DNA from: Monomorium pharaonis
Taxonomy: Eukaryota > Arthropoda > Insecta > Hymenoptera > Formicidae
DNA length: 64,000 nt
Direction: 5' to 3'
NCBI RefSeq assembly: GCF_013373865.1
Contig: NC_050467.1
Span: 31,269,896 to 31,333,895, forward strand
The translations under genes and the position numbers were made by a program. This document shows, piece after piece, positions 1 to 10,348 of the stretch. Every line of letters starts with the position of its first letter. The stretch's first letter is position 1. Below the pieces are notes generated by a model. It saw nothing but the letters and a program-made list of their open reading frames with translations. It was not told the origin of the DNA and ran no database searches.

Positions 1-379
1 ATCGCGCTAATAACAGGCATGATTCTTCGCCGTCTAGCTCCATGGCTTCCATTGATATCTTCGTTCGAAAAACTTCCGCTTCTACCTTTACAGCTTGGAT
101 TGTTGTCCACTTTTCTCGTTTCAGGTAAGCAGGTATTTCCTTGATTCCGTTGTTCTGCTGAACGTGTCGGTAAGTGCTTCTATCTTATTTGTTGCTCCTT
201 TAGTGATTACATTGAACTCACCTCTTGTGTCCATTATGATTTTCATTTGAATTCCTTGCACTCTTCCATTTACATGTGAGGCTCTTATTTCTCCGGATAG
301 GAGTTTTGTGATGCGTGAGATGTGTCTCATGCTCTTTTCACTAATTATTTGCTTTTTCTTGTGTATTTTAACTTCAAGG
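1..379 (-). pseudogene. 3' part of Gypsy-1 pol: region downstream of integrase with protease-like motif
   Basis: The minus strand encodes a stretch beginning MRHISRITKLLSG and including MDTRGEFNVIT. Nearly the same stretch occurs in the second Gypsy element at about 24.3-24.7 kb, after its integrase. It is the continuation of the Gypsy-1 pol frame that ends near 10349. The two parts were separated when LINE copies inserted at the 16-bp duplicated target (380-395 and 10333-10348). The DT-x-G segment resembles a retropepsin active-site loop with an extra Arg. Function is unknown. The rest of the 3' end and the 3' LTR lie outside the window. Confidence 0.75.
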
Positions 380-395
380 GTTGGCGATATAGTAT
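380..395. repeat. Left target-site duplication of LINE copy B
   Basis: The 16 bases GTTGGCGATATAGTAT are repeated exactly at 10333-10348. They lie at the break in the Gypsy-1 reading frame and immediately outside the LINE: the (TA)n tail is on this side, the GGACTTGGTTA 5' terminus on the other. Confidence 0.95.
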
Positions 396-953
396 ATATA
401 TATATATTTATTTATTTCAGCAATTACATGCCAAGAAGAGGACTTGGTTTACATGATAATTCTATCACATTCACTCTTTCATCCGTCTATGCTCTGAAAC
501 CTAACACCTAACTTATTAAAATTTATACTCTTATCCTAATATCACGGTTTAATCACAGCTGGTTACATACAAACTATTTCCTTAATTTATTTATACAAAA
601 TTCCTTACCTACCACATTATCTAATTTTTTCTTTACACGCTTTAAACGCTTTTTTCTTCTCAAACCAAAATTTTAACAACACCTTCCTTTTTACATCGTC
701 GAAATCATCACATAGTAGCTTATCTATTCTTTTTCTCCTATTTCTGCCTAACGTTACAAACCATGACCTCGTAATCTCACACTCTTCCACAAAGTGATTT
801 AAATTATCTTTACCTTTGCAACAAAATACGCATTCTCTATCTACCTTGCTTAACCAGTATTTATTATCTTCTTCCATATTGCCGCATCTAAATCTAGCTA
901 ACACTCTTTTTCCTATACCATTCCTACCGCTGTCTACGTATTTCCTACTTAAA
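396..953 (-). mobile_element. LINE copy B, 3' segment (C-terminal zinc finger, 3' UTR, TA tail)
   Basis: This is the reverse complement of the last ~560 bases of LINE copy A. It encodes the ORF2 C-terminus with a C-x2-C-x8-H-x4-C finger (about 800-860), then a 3' UTR of about 200 bases ending in ATAAATATATA repeats. It is contiguous in logic with 5951-10332: copy A inserted between them and duplicated TACTTTRGCTTCCGTA. It is therefore the detached 3' end of copy B and not an independent 5'-truncated insertion. Confidence 0.9.
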
Positions 954-969
954 TACTTTAGCTTCCGTA
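954..969. repeat. Left target-site duplication of LINE copy A
   Basis: TACTTTAGCTTCCGTA here matches TACTTTGGCTTCCGTA at 5935-5950 with one mismatch. The two sites flank LINE copy A exactly and both derive from the ORF2 3' coding region of copy B. Confidence 0.93.
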
Positions 970-1212
970 GGACTTGGTTAAGTGGTGTGAATGCGAGCGG
1001 ACGCATGGTGTGTGAGTGAGAATAATTATATTGTATTTTAGAGAATAGAGGTAAGATAGAGGCGATAGTTAGTGTCAGGTGGATAGCGAGATAGGCGAGA
1101 GCAAAGGGTAATTAGAGGAAGCATCGAGAGGTAAGGCGTTATAGTAGTAGATAGAGGAAATCAGACGGATAGGTTAGGAGGTTAGGAAGCACGGGTAGGA
1201 AAGAGCGGGAAA

Positions 1213-1896
1213 ATGTCCAAGGAGATAAGAGAGAGAGGAGTAAAAGGTAGGAGTATAGAGGAAGGACAGAGGAAATTGGTGATGGATGGTAGTAAACAGG
1301 GAAAAAGAGTGAGTTTTAAGGAACAGGAGGAGGTAGGCAAAGAGAATGTAGATAGGAATGGATTAGCTAAGCTAAGGAAAGAAGTAAAAGCAATAGCATT
1401 AGAAATGAAAGAATTTAAAGATGAGATAAGGCAGGAATTAAGAGTTTTAAAGGTAGAACAGGAATTATGGGAGAAAAGAATGAAGGAATTAGAGGTTAAA
1501 TGCATAGGGGTGGAAAAAGATATAATAGAATTAGGAGAAATAGTAAAGAGAGGGGAAGTAGAAGGGGGGAGGGCTAGTAGGACAGAAGAAAGCGATAGCA
1601 CAGGAAGTGTGGCAGTAGGAAGAAGGAGAAGTGAGAGTAGAGAAAGTAGATACAGTAGAGCGAGCTCAGGATATAGTTTTGAGAATAGTAGCGGAGGGCT
1701 TAGTGACAGAGAGGTAGGAAAATTAAAGAAATGGGTAGAGAATAGGGAAAAGGAGGAGAGGAGAAAGAACATAGTAATTAGAGGTCTGCGAAAGGAAGAT
1801 TTAGATAGGATACAAGAAGGATGGATAGAGGAGACGATCAGAGAAAAGCTAGGATTGGAAATTAGGGTGACAAAGTGGTGGATAAGCGGTCGGTGA
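1213..1896 (+). CDS. LINE copy A ORF1, N-terminal part (coiled coil, start of RNA-binding domain)
   Basis: 227 codons from an ATG. A charged N-terminus leads into a long coiled coil at about residues 50-115 (repeated LRKEVKA/EMKEFKDEI-like heptads rich in K, E and L). A Ser/Arg/Glu-rich linker (about 120-165) follows, then RRKNIVIRGL near residue 190, which resembles the first strand of the RRM-like domain of L1-type ORF1 proteins. It probably acts as a nucleic-acid chaperone in a ribonucleoprotein particle. The frame ends at TGA in the middle of the domain. The rest of the domain continues in the overlapping -1 frame. The copy B protein differs at only three positions that I could see. Confidence 0.8.
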   Translation: MSKEIRERGVKGRSIEEGQRKLVMDGSKQGKRVSFKEQEEVGKENVDRNGLAKLRKEVKAIALEMKEFKDEIRQELRVLKVEQELWEKRMKELEVKCIGVEKDIIELGEIVKRGEVEGGRASRTEESDSTGSVAVGRRRSESRESRYSRASSGYSFENSSGGLSDREVGKLKKWVENREKEERRKNIVIRGLRKEDLDRIQEGWIEETIREKLGLEIRVTKWWISGR

Positions 1897-2285
1897 TAAT
1901 AGGAAGTCTTGAAACTGAGGATATGAAAAAGGACATAATGTGTAACAAGAATAAACTTAGGGGAGAACGGCTATTTATTGAGCAGGATTTGACATGGGAA
2001 GAAAGGAATACGCAAAGGGACATAGCAAGGTGGGTTAAAGAAGAGAAGGACAGAGGTAGAATTGTAAAAATAGGAATAGGCAGGGTAAAAATTAATGGAA
2101 TATGGCTTAAGTGGGAGAATGTGATGACAGACAGAAGAGTAGACTTGCCCAGAAGGAAGTTAGGAGAAGGGGTAGTTACAGGGGATTTAAGATTAGGTAG
2201 AGAGGATACTGGTGCTAGTGCGGATAGGAATAAAGAGGAGGGGAATACGAAGGTAGGAATTAGTGTAGGAGATAAGGAAAACTAA
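1866..2285 (+). CDS. LINE copy A ORF1, C-terminal part in -1 frame
   Basis: Open from 1866 with no ATG at its beginning. The encoded 136-residue segment (from GTG 1875) reads VIIGSLETEDM, then a basic region with IGRVKINGIWLKW, which resembles the C-terminal half of L1-type ORF1 proteins. It overlaps the upstream frame by about 30 bases, and the two halves look like one domain split near 1888. It is identical residue for residue in copy B, including the position of the frame switch. It is therefore either expressed by frameshifting or carried as a shared defect. Confidence 0.7.
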   Translation, partial: GDKVVDKRSVIIGSLETEDMKKDIMCNKNKLRGERLFIEQDLTWEERNTQRDIARWVKEEKDRGRIVKIGIGRVKINGIWLKWENVMTDRRVDLPRRKLGEGVVTGDLRLGREDTGASADRNKEEGNTKVGISVGDKEN

Positions 2286-5200
2286 GTGAGTGCCAAGAAG
2301 GGAGGGAAAAGAGAGAGAATAGCAGAAGTAAATTTATAGTTAATGGTAAAGGCAATGGTAAATATAATAGGATATGTAAGAAGAAAGGCAAGAGTAAGGT
2401 TAGTAATAATGTAAGACATAGGACTCATTTGGATAGGAATTTGATATTTTGGAACGTAGCGGGCTTAGGAAGACAGGACAGGGACTTTTGGGAATTTGTG
2501 AAAGAATATGATTACATAGGACTAAGTGAAACTTGGGTAGAGGAAAAGGGTTGGAATAATATAAAGGATATGCTTCCTGGATCACATACCTGGGAATGTT
2601 GTTTCGCAAAGAGGAACAAAATGAGAGGCAGAGCCAAAGGAGGATTCATAATAGGTAAAAAGAAGGATTGGGGGAGAGAGGATAAGAAATTGATAGATAG
2701 GAGTGGTGATGGGTGGATAGCTACTAGGATAGAGAAAGCATTTAGAGAAAAAAGCATGTGGATAATTACAGTTTATAACCAAGGTAAATGGGAAGATATT
2801 AAAAGTAAAATAGTAGAGATAGTATAAAAGAATAGGAATGATATGTTTTTAATAGGTGGAGATTTTAATATAAGCATTGGAGAGTTAGGTATAGAAGAAG
2901 AGGCTTTAGAGTCAGGTAGGAAAAATAAGGATAAGACAATAGGTAATAATAGGAGAGATCTCGTAGAGTTTGTAAATGACATAGGTGGCTATATATTGAA
3001 CGGAGCGTTTGAAGGCGACAGGGAAGGAGAATATACGTACATTGGCGCTAGAGGTAATACGGTCATAGATTGTGTAATTGCATGTGAAAATTGTATTGAT
3101 AGGATAAAGAGTTTTAGAGTAGTGGATAGAGTGGACTCGGATCACATGCCCCTGACAGTGAAGATTGACTCAGAAGAGGAACGGATTGAGGAGGATCTAC
3201 AAGATTTAGGAGAAAGGAGGACAAAAACTCTATGGGATTTGGAATCGAAACACCTGTACGAGGAAAAAACCGAGGTAGCTGAATGGACGGAAAATTTGGA
3301 AAATGACTCTGTGAAAGAAATCTGGAAAAATCTAAGGGAGACGATTCTGGAGACGTTGGTGAAAAAAGAAATAAGATGAAAGAGAAGGAAAATAGGACAT
3401 AAAGAATGGTGGAACAAGAGCTGCTCTAGGGAGAAGAGAAAAGTTCATAGAGCTCTGAAAAGCTGGAAGAAAGGTAAAATTACGAGGGATGTCTACCTGG
3501 AGTGCAAGAACAATTTAAAAGAGTTCCTGGATAATAGATATGCTATTTGGAAAGAAGAAGAAGAACTGGAGCTGAAAAACCTGAGGAATGCAACTGAGGT
3601 GTGGAAGTATATAAACAAAAGAAAAGGAAGGAGAAAGAAGATAAAAAATAATATAGGAAAGAATGAATGGCAAAGGCATTTCATGAATTTGTTGGAGGGC
3701 TCGGACGGAAGAGGAAATGAAGTTACTCCTGAAGAGGTGGAGACAGAGGAGGGTAATGAGAAAGAGGAGGGAGTGCTGATCAACGAAGAGTTAATAGGAA
3801 GAGCAGTTGACAAACTGAAAAATAAAAAGGCACCAAGATTGGATGGAATTCCTATGGAGGCATGGAAATACGGAGGAGCTGCTATTAGGAAAGGATTAAC
3901 GATATTAATAAAGAAGATCTGGCTAGGAGATAGTATTCCAGAAGATTGGAAGAAAAGTGTGATCCTACCTCTATATAAAAAGGGGGATCAGGAAAAAATG
4001 GAAAATTACAGAGGTATTTCCCTACTCTGTTCTGCGTATAAGATTTACGCAACGGTCTTAAGAGGATCCCTGGAGGAGGAATCAATGAAGCTGAAAGCGC
4101 TGCCGGAAAGTCAAGGTGGTTTTAAAGAAGGAAGAGGAACGATGGAAAACATCTTTATTTTGAATCACGTGGTACAAAGAGAGAAACTGAAGGAGGATAA
4201 GGTGTTCGCTTTATTCGTGGACTTGAAAGCGGCTTTCGATAATATAAAAAGGAAAAAATTATGGCACATCCTAGAAGAAATCGGTATAAAGAAGCAAACA
4301 ACTAGAAGACTTAAGAAGGTGTATGAGGTGACGAAGGCGGTAGTGAAGACAGAAGATGGTGTAACGAAGGAATTCCACACGTGCAAAGGAGTTAGACAGG
4401 GATGTGTGATGAGTCCACTACTTTTTAACTTATACATTGCGGACATTGCTAAGTATATGAGTAAAAGAGGAATAGGTGGTATTAAATTAAGAAATGATAT
4501 GATATGGTCGTTAGCGTACGCAGATGACATGGTGTTATTAGCGAAAAATAGAGTTGGATTAATGGACATGATGGATACGCTTAGAAGATTCCTAAAAGAG
4601 AAAGGTTTAGAACTTAATATAGAGAAAACAAAGGTCATGATATTTAACAGAAATGGAAAGGAAAAGATTGGTAAATGGTTATGGGAAGGTAGAAAATTAG
4701 AAGAGGTTAGTTCGTTTAAATACTTAGGTTTCGTGTTTAATAGAAAAGGGGATTATAGAAATCATATAAAGGACTTAAGTATTAAGGGTAGACTGGCCGC
4801 GAATAGGGTATGGGGCTTAGGAGAAAGAATTTGTAAGAACGATTTTAGTAGGAGATGGATGTTATTTTGCTACTTGATTAAAAGCGTTATGTCTTACGGG
4901 GTAGAAATTTGGGGCTGGGAAGAAAAGAAAGAATTAGAAAAAGTAATGTTAGATTACGTAAGATGGGTCTTCAATATAGATTTTTGCATGCCAGGGTATA
5001 TTATGATGCTAGAGCTAGGCTTAGATAAATTAAGAATTAAATGGGGCATAAGGGCTAGAAGGTTTGAGGAAAAAATTAAAGCTATGGAGGATTACAGATG
5101 GGTTAAAATTTGTTGAAATGAGAAAAGGAAATTTGGTTGGAATGATCTGTATGGGAAAGAGAGAGAAAGATATTACAACAGGAATGGATGGAGTACGCAG

Positions 5201-5698
5201 GCTTTAGAAGGTTTAGATGGGGATGTAGCTAGGAAAATTGGTAAGGAGTTAGAAGCCAGAGATAAAGATGTACAGGTACAGGAATTGGAAAGTAAATTAA
5301 GCGAGGCGAGATATAATAAGAGGTATGCAGTAATATTGGATAGGAAAATACGGAAGCCAAAGTATTTAAGTAGGAAACACGTAGATAACGGTAGGAATGG
5401 TATAGAAATAAGAGTGTTAGCTAGATTTAGATGCGGCAACATGGAAGAAGATAATAAATATTGGTTAAGCGAGGTAGATAGAGAATGCGTATTTTGTTGC
5501 AATGGTAAAGATAATTTAAATCATTTTGTGGATGAGTGTGAGATTACGAGGTCATGGTTTGTAACCTTAGGCAGAAATAGGAGAGAAAGAATAGATAAGC
5601 TACTATGTGATGATTTGGACGATGTAAAAAAGGTGTTGTTAAAATTTTGGTTTGAGAAGAAAAAAGCGTTTAAAGCGTGTAAAAAAAAGATTAGATAA
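2273..5698 (+). pseudogene. LINE copy A ORF2: APE endonuclease, reverse transcriptase, CCHC finger
   Basis: One reading frame of about 1,140 codons runs from 2273, with no obvious ATG. Endonuclease motifs: SETW near 2525, GDFN near 2863, SDHMP near 3140. Reverse transcriptase follows, with AFDNI near 4235, RQGCVMSPLLF near 4395 and the catalytic YADD at 4516-4527. The C-terminal C-x2-C-x8-H-x4-C is near 5487-5540. Three in-frame stops interrupt it: TAA 2825-2827 (also in copy B), TGA 3377-3379 and TGA 5114-5116 (TGG in copy B). ORF2 would nick the target and prime reverse transcription of its own RNA. It overlaps the end of ORF1 by about 12 bases and is again in -1 frame. Confidence 0.9.
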
Positions 5699-5934
5699 TG
5701 TGGTAGGTAAGGAATTTTTATAGGTATAAGTAAATTAAGGAAATAGTTTGTATGTAACCAACTGTGATGAAACCGTGATATTAGGATAAGAATGTAAATC
5801 TTAATAAGTTAGGAGTTAGGTTTCAATGTATGGACGGATGAAAGAATGAATGTGTTAGAAATATTATGTAAACCAAGTCCCCTTCTTGGCATGTAATTGC
5901 TGAAGTAATAAATATATATATATATATATATATA
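5699..5934 (+). repeat. LINE copy A 3' UTR and (TA)n tail
   Basis: Non-coding sequence ending GTAATAAATATATA followed by about 13 TA units (5909-5934). The same tail, reversed, borders copy B at 396-415. It presumably contains the signal recognised by the reverse transcriptase. Confidence 0.8.
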
Positions 5935-5950
5935 TACTTTGGCTTCCGTA
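5935..5950. repeat. Right target-site duplication of LINE copy A
   Basis: Partner of 954-969. It follows directly on the (TA)n tail of copy A. Confidence 0.93.
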
Positions 5951-8877
5951 TTTTCCTATCCAAAATTACTGCATACCTCTTATTATATCTCGCCTCGCTT
6001 AATTTACTTTTCGATTCCTGTACCTGTACATCTTTATCTCTGGCTTCTAACTCCTTGCCAATTTTCCTATCTACATCTCCATCTAAACCTTCTAAAGCCT
6101 GCGAACTCCATCCATTCCTGTTATAATATCTTTCTTTCTCTTTTCCATATAGATCATTCCAACCAAATTTCCTTTTCTCATTCCAACATAGTTTAACCCA
6201 TCTGTAATCCTCCATAGCTTTTTTCCTCAAACCTTCTAGCCCTTATACCCCATTTAATTCTTAATTTATCTGAGCCTAGCTCTAACATCATAATATACCT
6301 TGGCGTGCAAAAATCTATGTTGAAAACCCATCTTACATAATCTAACATTACCTTTTCTAATTTTTTCTTTTCTTCCCAGCCCCAAATTTCTACCCCGTAA
6401 GACATAACGCTTTTAATCAAGTAACAAAATAGCATCCATCTCCTACTAAAATCGTTATTACAAATTCTTTCTCCTAAACCCCATACCCTATTCGCGGCCA
6501 GTCTACCCTTAATACTCAAGTCCTTTATATGATTTCTGTAATCCCCCTTTTTATTAAACATGAAACCTCAGTATTTAAACGAACTAACCTCTTCTAATTC
6601 CCTACCTTTCCATAACCATTTACCAATCTTTTCCTTTCCATTTCTGTTAAATATCATGACCTTTTATCAATATTAAGTTCTAAACCTTTCTCTTTTAGAA
6701 ATCTCTTAAACGTATCCATCATATCCATTAATCCAACTTTATTTTTCGCTAATAACACCATGTCATCTGCGTACGCTAACAACCATATTCTATCATTTCC
6801 TAATTTAATACCACCTATTCCTCTTTTACTCATATACTTATCAATGTCCGCGATGTATAAGTCAAAAAGTAGTGGACTCATCACACATCTCTGTCTAACT
6901 CCTTTGCACGTGTAGAATTCCTTCGTCACTCCATCTTCTGTCTTTACTACTGCTTTCGTCTCCTCATACACCTTCTTAAGTCTTCTAGTTGTTTGCTTCT
7001 ATATTATAGTATACTATATACCATATAGTATACTATACTATATATCAATTTCTTCTAGGATGTGCCATAATTTTTCCCTTTTTATATTATCGAAAGCTGC
7101 TTTCAAGTCCACGAATAAAGCGAACACCTTCTTATCCTTTTTCAGTTTCTCTCTTTGTAACACGTGATTCAAAATAAAGATGTTCTCCATCGTTCCTCTT
7201 TTTTCCCTAAAACCACCTTGACTCTCCGGCAGCGCCTTCAGCTCCATTGATTCCTCCTCCAGGGATCCTCTTAAGACCTTTGCGTAAATCTTATAAGCAG
7301 AACAGAGTAGAAAAATGCCTCTGTAACTTTCCATTTTTTCCTGATCCCCCTTTTTATATAGAGGTAGGATCACACTTGTCTTCAAATCTTCTTGAATACT
7401 ATCTCCTAGTCAGATTTTTATTAATACCGTTAGTCCTTTCCTAATAGCAGCACCTCCGTATTTCCATGCCTCCATAGGAATTCCATCCAATCCTGGTGCC
7501 TTTTTATTTTTCAGTTTGTGAACTGCTCTTCCAATTAACTCTTCGTTGATCAGCACCCCCTCCTCTTTCACATTTCTTTCCTCTGTCTCCACCTCTTCTG
7601 GAGTAACTTCATTTCCTCTTCTGTCCGAGCCCTCCAACAAATTCTTGAAATGCCTTTCCCATTCTCTCTTTCCTATACTATTTTTTATCTTCTTTCTCCT
7701 TCCTTTTCTTTTGTTTATATACTTCCACACCTCAGTTGCATTCCTCAGGTTTTTCAGCTCCAGTTCTTCTTCTTTCCAAATAGCATATCTATTATCCAGG
7801 AACTCTTTTAAATTGCTCTTGCACTCCAGGTAGACATCCCTCGTAATTTTACCTTTCTTCCAGCTTTTCAGAGCTCTATGAACTTTTCTCTTCTCCCTGG
7901 AGCAGCTCTTGTTCCACCATTCTTTACGTCCTATTTTCCTTCTCTTCCATCTTATTTCTTTTTTCACCATCGCCTCCAGAATCGTCTCCTTTAGATTTTT
8001 CCAGATTTCTTCCACAGAGTCATTTTCCAAATTTTCCGTCCATTCAGCTACCTCGGTTTTTTCCTCGTACAGGTGTCTCGATTCCAAATCCCATAAAGTT
8101 TTTGTCCTTCTTTCTCCTAAATCTTGTAGATCCTCCTCAATCCGTTCCTCTTCTGAGTCCATCTTCATTGTCAGGGGCATGTGATCCGAGTCCACTCTAT
8201 CCACTACTCTAAAACGCATTATCCTATCAATACAATTTTTAGACCGTATTACCTCTAGCGCCAATGTAAGTATATTCTCCTTCCCTGTCGCCTTTAAACG
8301 CTCCGTTCAATATATAGCCACCTATGTTATTCACAAACTCTACGAGATCTCTTCCATTATTACCTATTGTCTTATCCCTACTTTTCCTACCTAACTCTAA
8401 AGCCTCTTCTTCTATACCTAACTCTCCAATTCTTATATTAAAATCTCCACCTATTAAAAACATATCATTCCTATTCTTTTATACTATCTCTACTATTTTA
8501 CTTTTAATATCATCCCATTTACCTTGGTTATAAACTGTAATTATCCACATGCTTTCTTCTCTAAATGCTTTCTCTATCCTAGTAGCTATCCACCCATCAC
8601 CACTCCTATCTATCAATTTCTTATCCTCTCTTCCCCAATCCTTCTTTTTACCTATTATGAATCCTCCTTTGGCTCTGCCTCTCATTTTGTTCCTCTCTGC
8701 GAAACAACATTCCCAGGTATGTGATCCAGGAAGCATATCCTTTATATTATTCCAACCCTTTTCCTCTACCCAAGTTTCACTTAGTCCTATGTAATCATAT
8801 TCTTTCACAAATTCCCAAAAGTCCCTGTCCTGTCTTCCTAAGCCCGCTACGTTCCAAAATATCAAATTCCTATCCAA
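5951..8877 (-). pseudogene. LINE copy B ORF2, broken
   Basis: Endonuclease begins at 8877. An in-frame TAA at 8479-8481 matches copy A's 2825-2827. A deletion of about 20 bases relative to copy A, near 8245, shifts the frame before the SDHMP motif. The reverse transcriptase is split over frames 7410-8264, 7038-7385, 6654-6971 and 6193-6561, and YADD is still visible near 6766. A stretch of AT palindrome (about 6999-7047), absent from copy A, interrupts it. The C-terminal finger lies in 396-953. Not functional as it stands. Confidence 0.88.
6999..7047. repeat. AT-rich palindromic insertion in LINE copy B
   Basis: Copy A has about ten bases here. Copy B has ~50 bases made of TATAGTATACTATA-type palindromic units. 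It looks like expansion of a short palindrome and does not resemble a transposon: no duplicated flank was seen. Confidence 0.6.
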
Positions 8878-9020
8878 ATGAGTCCTATGTCTTACATTAT
8901 TACTAACCTTACTCTTGCCTTTCTTCTTACATATCCTATTATATTTACCATTGCCTTTACCATTAACTATAAATTTACTTCTGCTATTCTCTCTCTTTTC
9001 CCTCCCTTCTTGGCACTCAC

Positions 9021-10093
9021 TTAGTTTTCCTTATCTCCTACACTAATTCCTACCTTCGTATTCCCCTCCTCTTTATTCCTATCCGCACTAGCACCAGTAT
9101 CCTCTCTACCTAATCTTAAATCCCCTGTAACTACCCCTTCTCCTAACTTCCTTCTGGGCAAGTCTACTCTTCTGTCTGTCATCACATTCTCCCACTTAAG
9201 CCATATTCCATTAATTTTTACCCTGCCTATTCCTATTTTTACAATTCTACCTCTGTCCTTCTCTTCTTTAACCCACCTTGCTATGTCCCTTTGCGTATTC
9301 CTTTCTTCCCATGTCAAATCCTGCTCAATAAATAGCCGTTCTCCCCTAAGTTTATTCTTGTTACACATTATGTCCTTTTTCATATCCTCAGTTTCAAGAC
9401 TTCCTATTATCACCGACCGCTTATCCACCACTTTGTCACCCTAATTTCCAATCCTAGCTTTTCTCTGATCGTCTCCTCTATCCATCCTTCTTGTATCCTA
9501 TCTAAATCTTCCTTTCGCAGACCTCTAATTACTATGTTCTTTCTCCTCTCCTCCTTTTCCCTATTCTCTACCCATTTCTTTAATTTTCCTACCTCTCTGT
9601 CACTAAGCCCTCCGCTACTATTCTCAAAACTATATCCTGAGCTCGCTCTACTGTATCTACTTTCTCTACTCTCACTTCTCCTTCTTCCTACTGCCACACT
9701 TCCTGTGCTATCGCTTTCTTCTGTCCTACTAGCCCTCCCCCCTTCTACTTCCCCTCTCTTTACTATTTCTCCTAATTCTATTATATCTTTTTCCACCCCT
9801 ATGCATTTAACCTCTAATTCCTTCATTCTTTTCTCCCATAATTCCTGTTCTATCTTTAAAACTCTTAATTCCTGCCTTATCTCATCTTTAAATTCTTTCA
9901 TTTCTAATGCTATTGCTTTTACTTCCTTCCTTAGCTTAGCTAATCCATTCTTATCTACATTCTCTTTGCCTACCTCCTCCTGTTCCTTAAAACTCACTCT
10001 TTTTCCCTGTTTACTACCATCCATCACCAATTTTCTCTGTCCTTCCTCTATACTCCTACCTTTTACTCCTCTCTCTCTTATCTCCCTGGACAT
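9021..10093 (-). CDS. LINE copy B ORF1 (two overlapping frames, as in copy A)
   Basis: Frame one runs 10093 to 9410 (227 codons, coiled coil and RRM-like start). Frame two runs to 9021 (136 codons, C-terminal RNA-binding half). The overlap and shift occur at exactly the position found in copy A. The first part differs from copy A at three residues, the second not at all. See the copy A entries for domain description. Confidence 0.75.
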
Positions 10094-10332
10094 TTTCCCG
10101 CACTTCCCTACCCGTGATTCCTAACCTTCTAACCTATCCGTCTGATTTCCTCTACTATTATAACGCCTTACCTCTCGATGCTTCCTCCAATTACCCTTTG
10201 CACTCGCCTATCTCGCTATCCTCCTGACACTAATTATCGCCTCTATCTTATCTCTATTCTCTCAAATACAATATAATTACTCGCACTTACACACCATGCG
10301 TCCGCTTGCAGTCATACCATCTAACCAAGTCC

Positions 10333-10348
10333 GTTGGCGATATAGTAT
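10333..10348. repeat. Right target-site duplication of LINE copy B
   Basis: Exact 16-base partner of 380-395. It directly abuts the 5' terminus of LINE copy B (minus strand, starting GGACTTGGTTA at 10332). Confidence 0.95.

Larger units (their letters stand above)
970..5934 (+). mobile_element. LINE copy A, full-length non-LTR retrotransposon
   Basis: About 4.97 kb, beginning GGACTTGGTTA immediately after its 16-bp TSD and ending in a (TA)n tract. Layout: 5' UTR 970-1212; ORF1 in two overlapping frames (1213-1896, 1866-2285); ORF2 with endonuclease, reverse transcriptase and a C-terminal CCHC finger (about 2273-5698); 3' UTR 5699-5934. Copy B starts at the same terminal bases, so this is the real 5' end and the insertion is not truncated. 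The TA microsatellite tail, with no poly(A), and the APE-type endonuclease fit the R1/I/Jockey group of insect LINEs. I cannot assign the clade. It lies head to tail inside copy B in opposite orientation. Confidence 0.92.
5951..10332 (-). mobile_element. LINE copy B, 5' and main segment
   Basis: Reverse complement of nearly all of copy A (970 to about 5365). With 396-953 it makes a complete element of about 4.95 kb. It starts GGACTTGGTTA at 10332 directly inside the 16-bp TSD shared with Gypsy-1. ORF1 is open as in copy A. ORF2 is more damaged than copy A by indels. Because copy A sits inside copy B in opposite orientation, this segment and copy A form an inverted repeat with arms of about 4.4 kb. 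Confidence 0.92.

Noticed and set aside
396..953. Independent 5'-truncated LINE fragment
   Set aside because: Its boundary coincides exactly with the TSD of copy A, and it supplies precisely what copy B lacks, so it is the detached end of copy B.
1182..1772. Long minus ORF rich in Ser/Leu/Phe opposite LINE ORF1 (also mirrored at 9534-10124)
   Set aside because: It is the antisense of a purine-rich coding sequence. Its composition is explained by the ORF1 codons and no motif is present.
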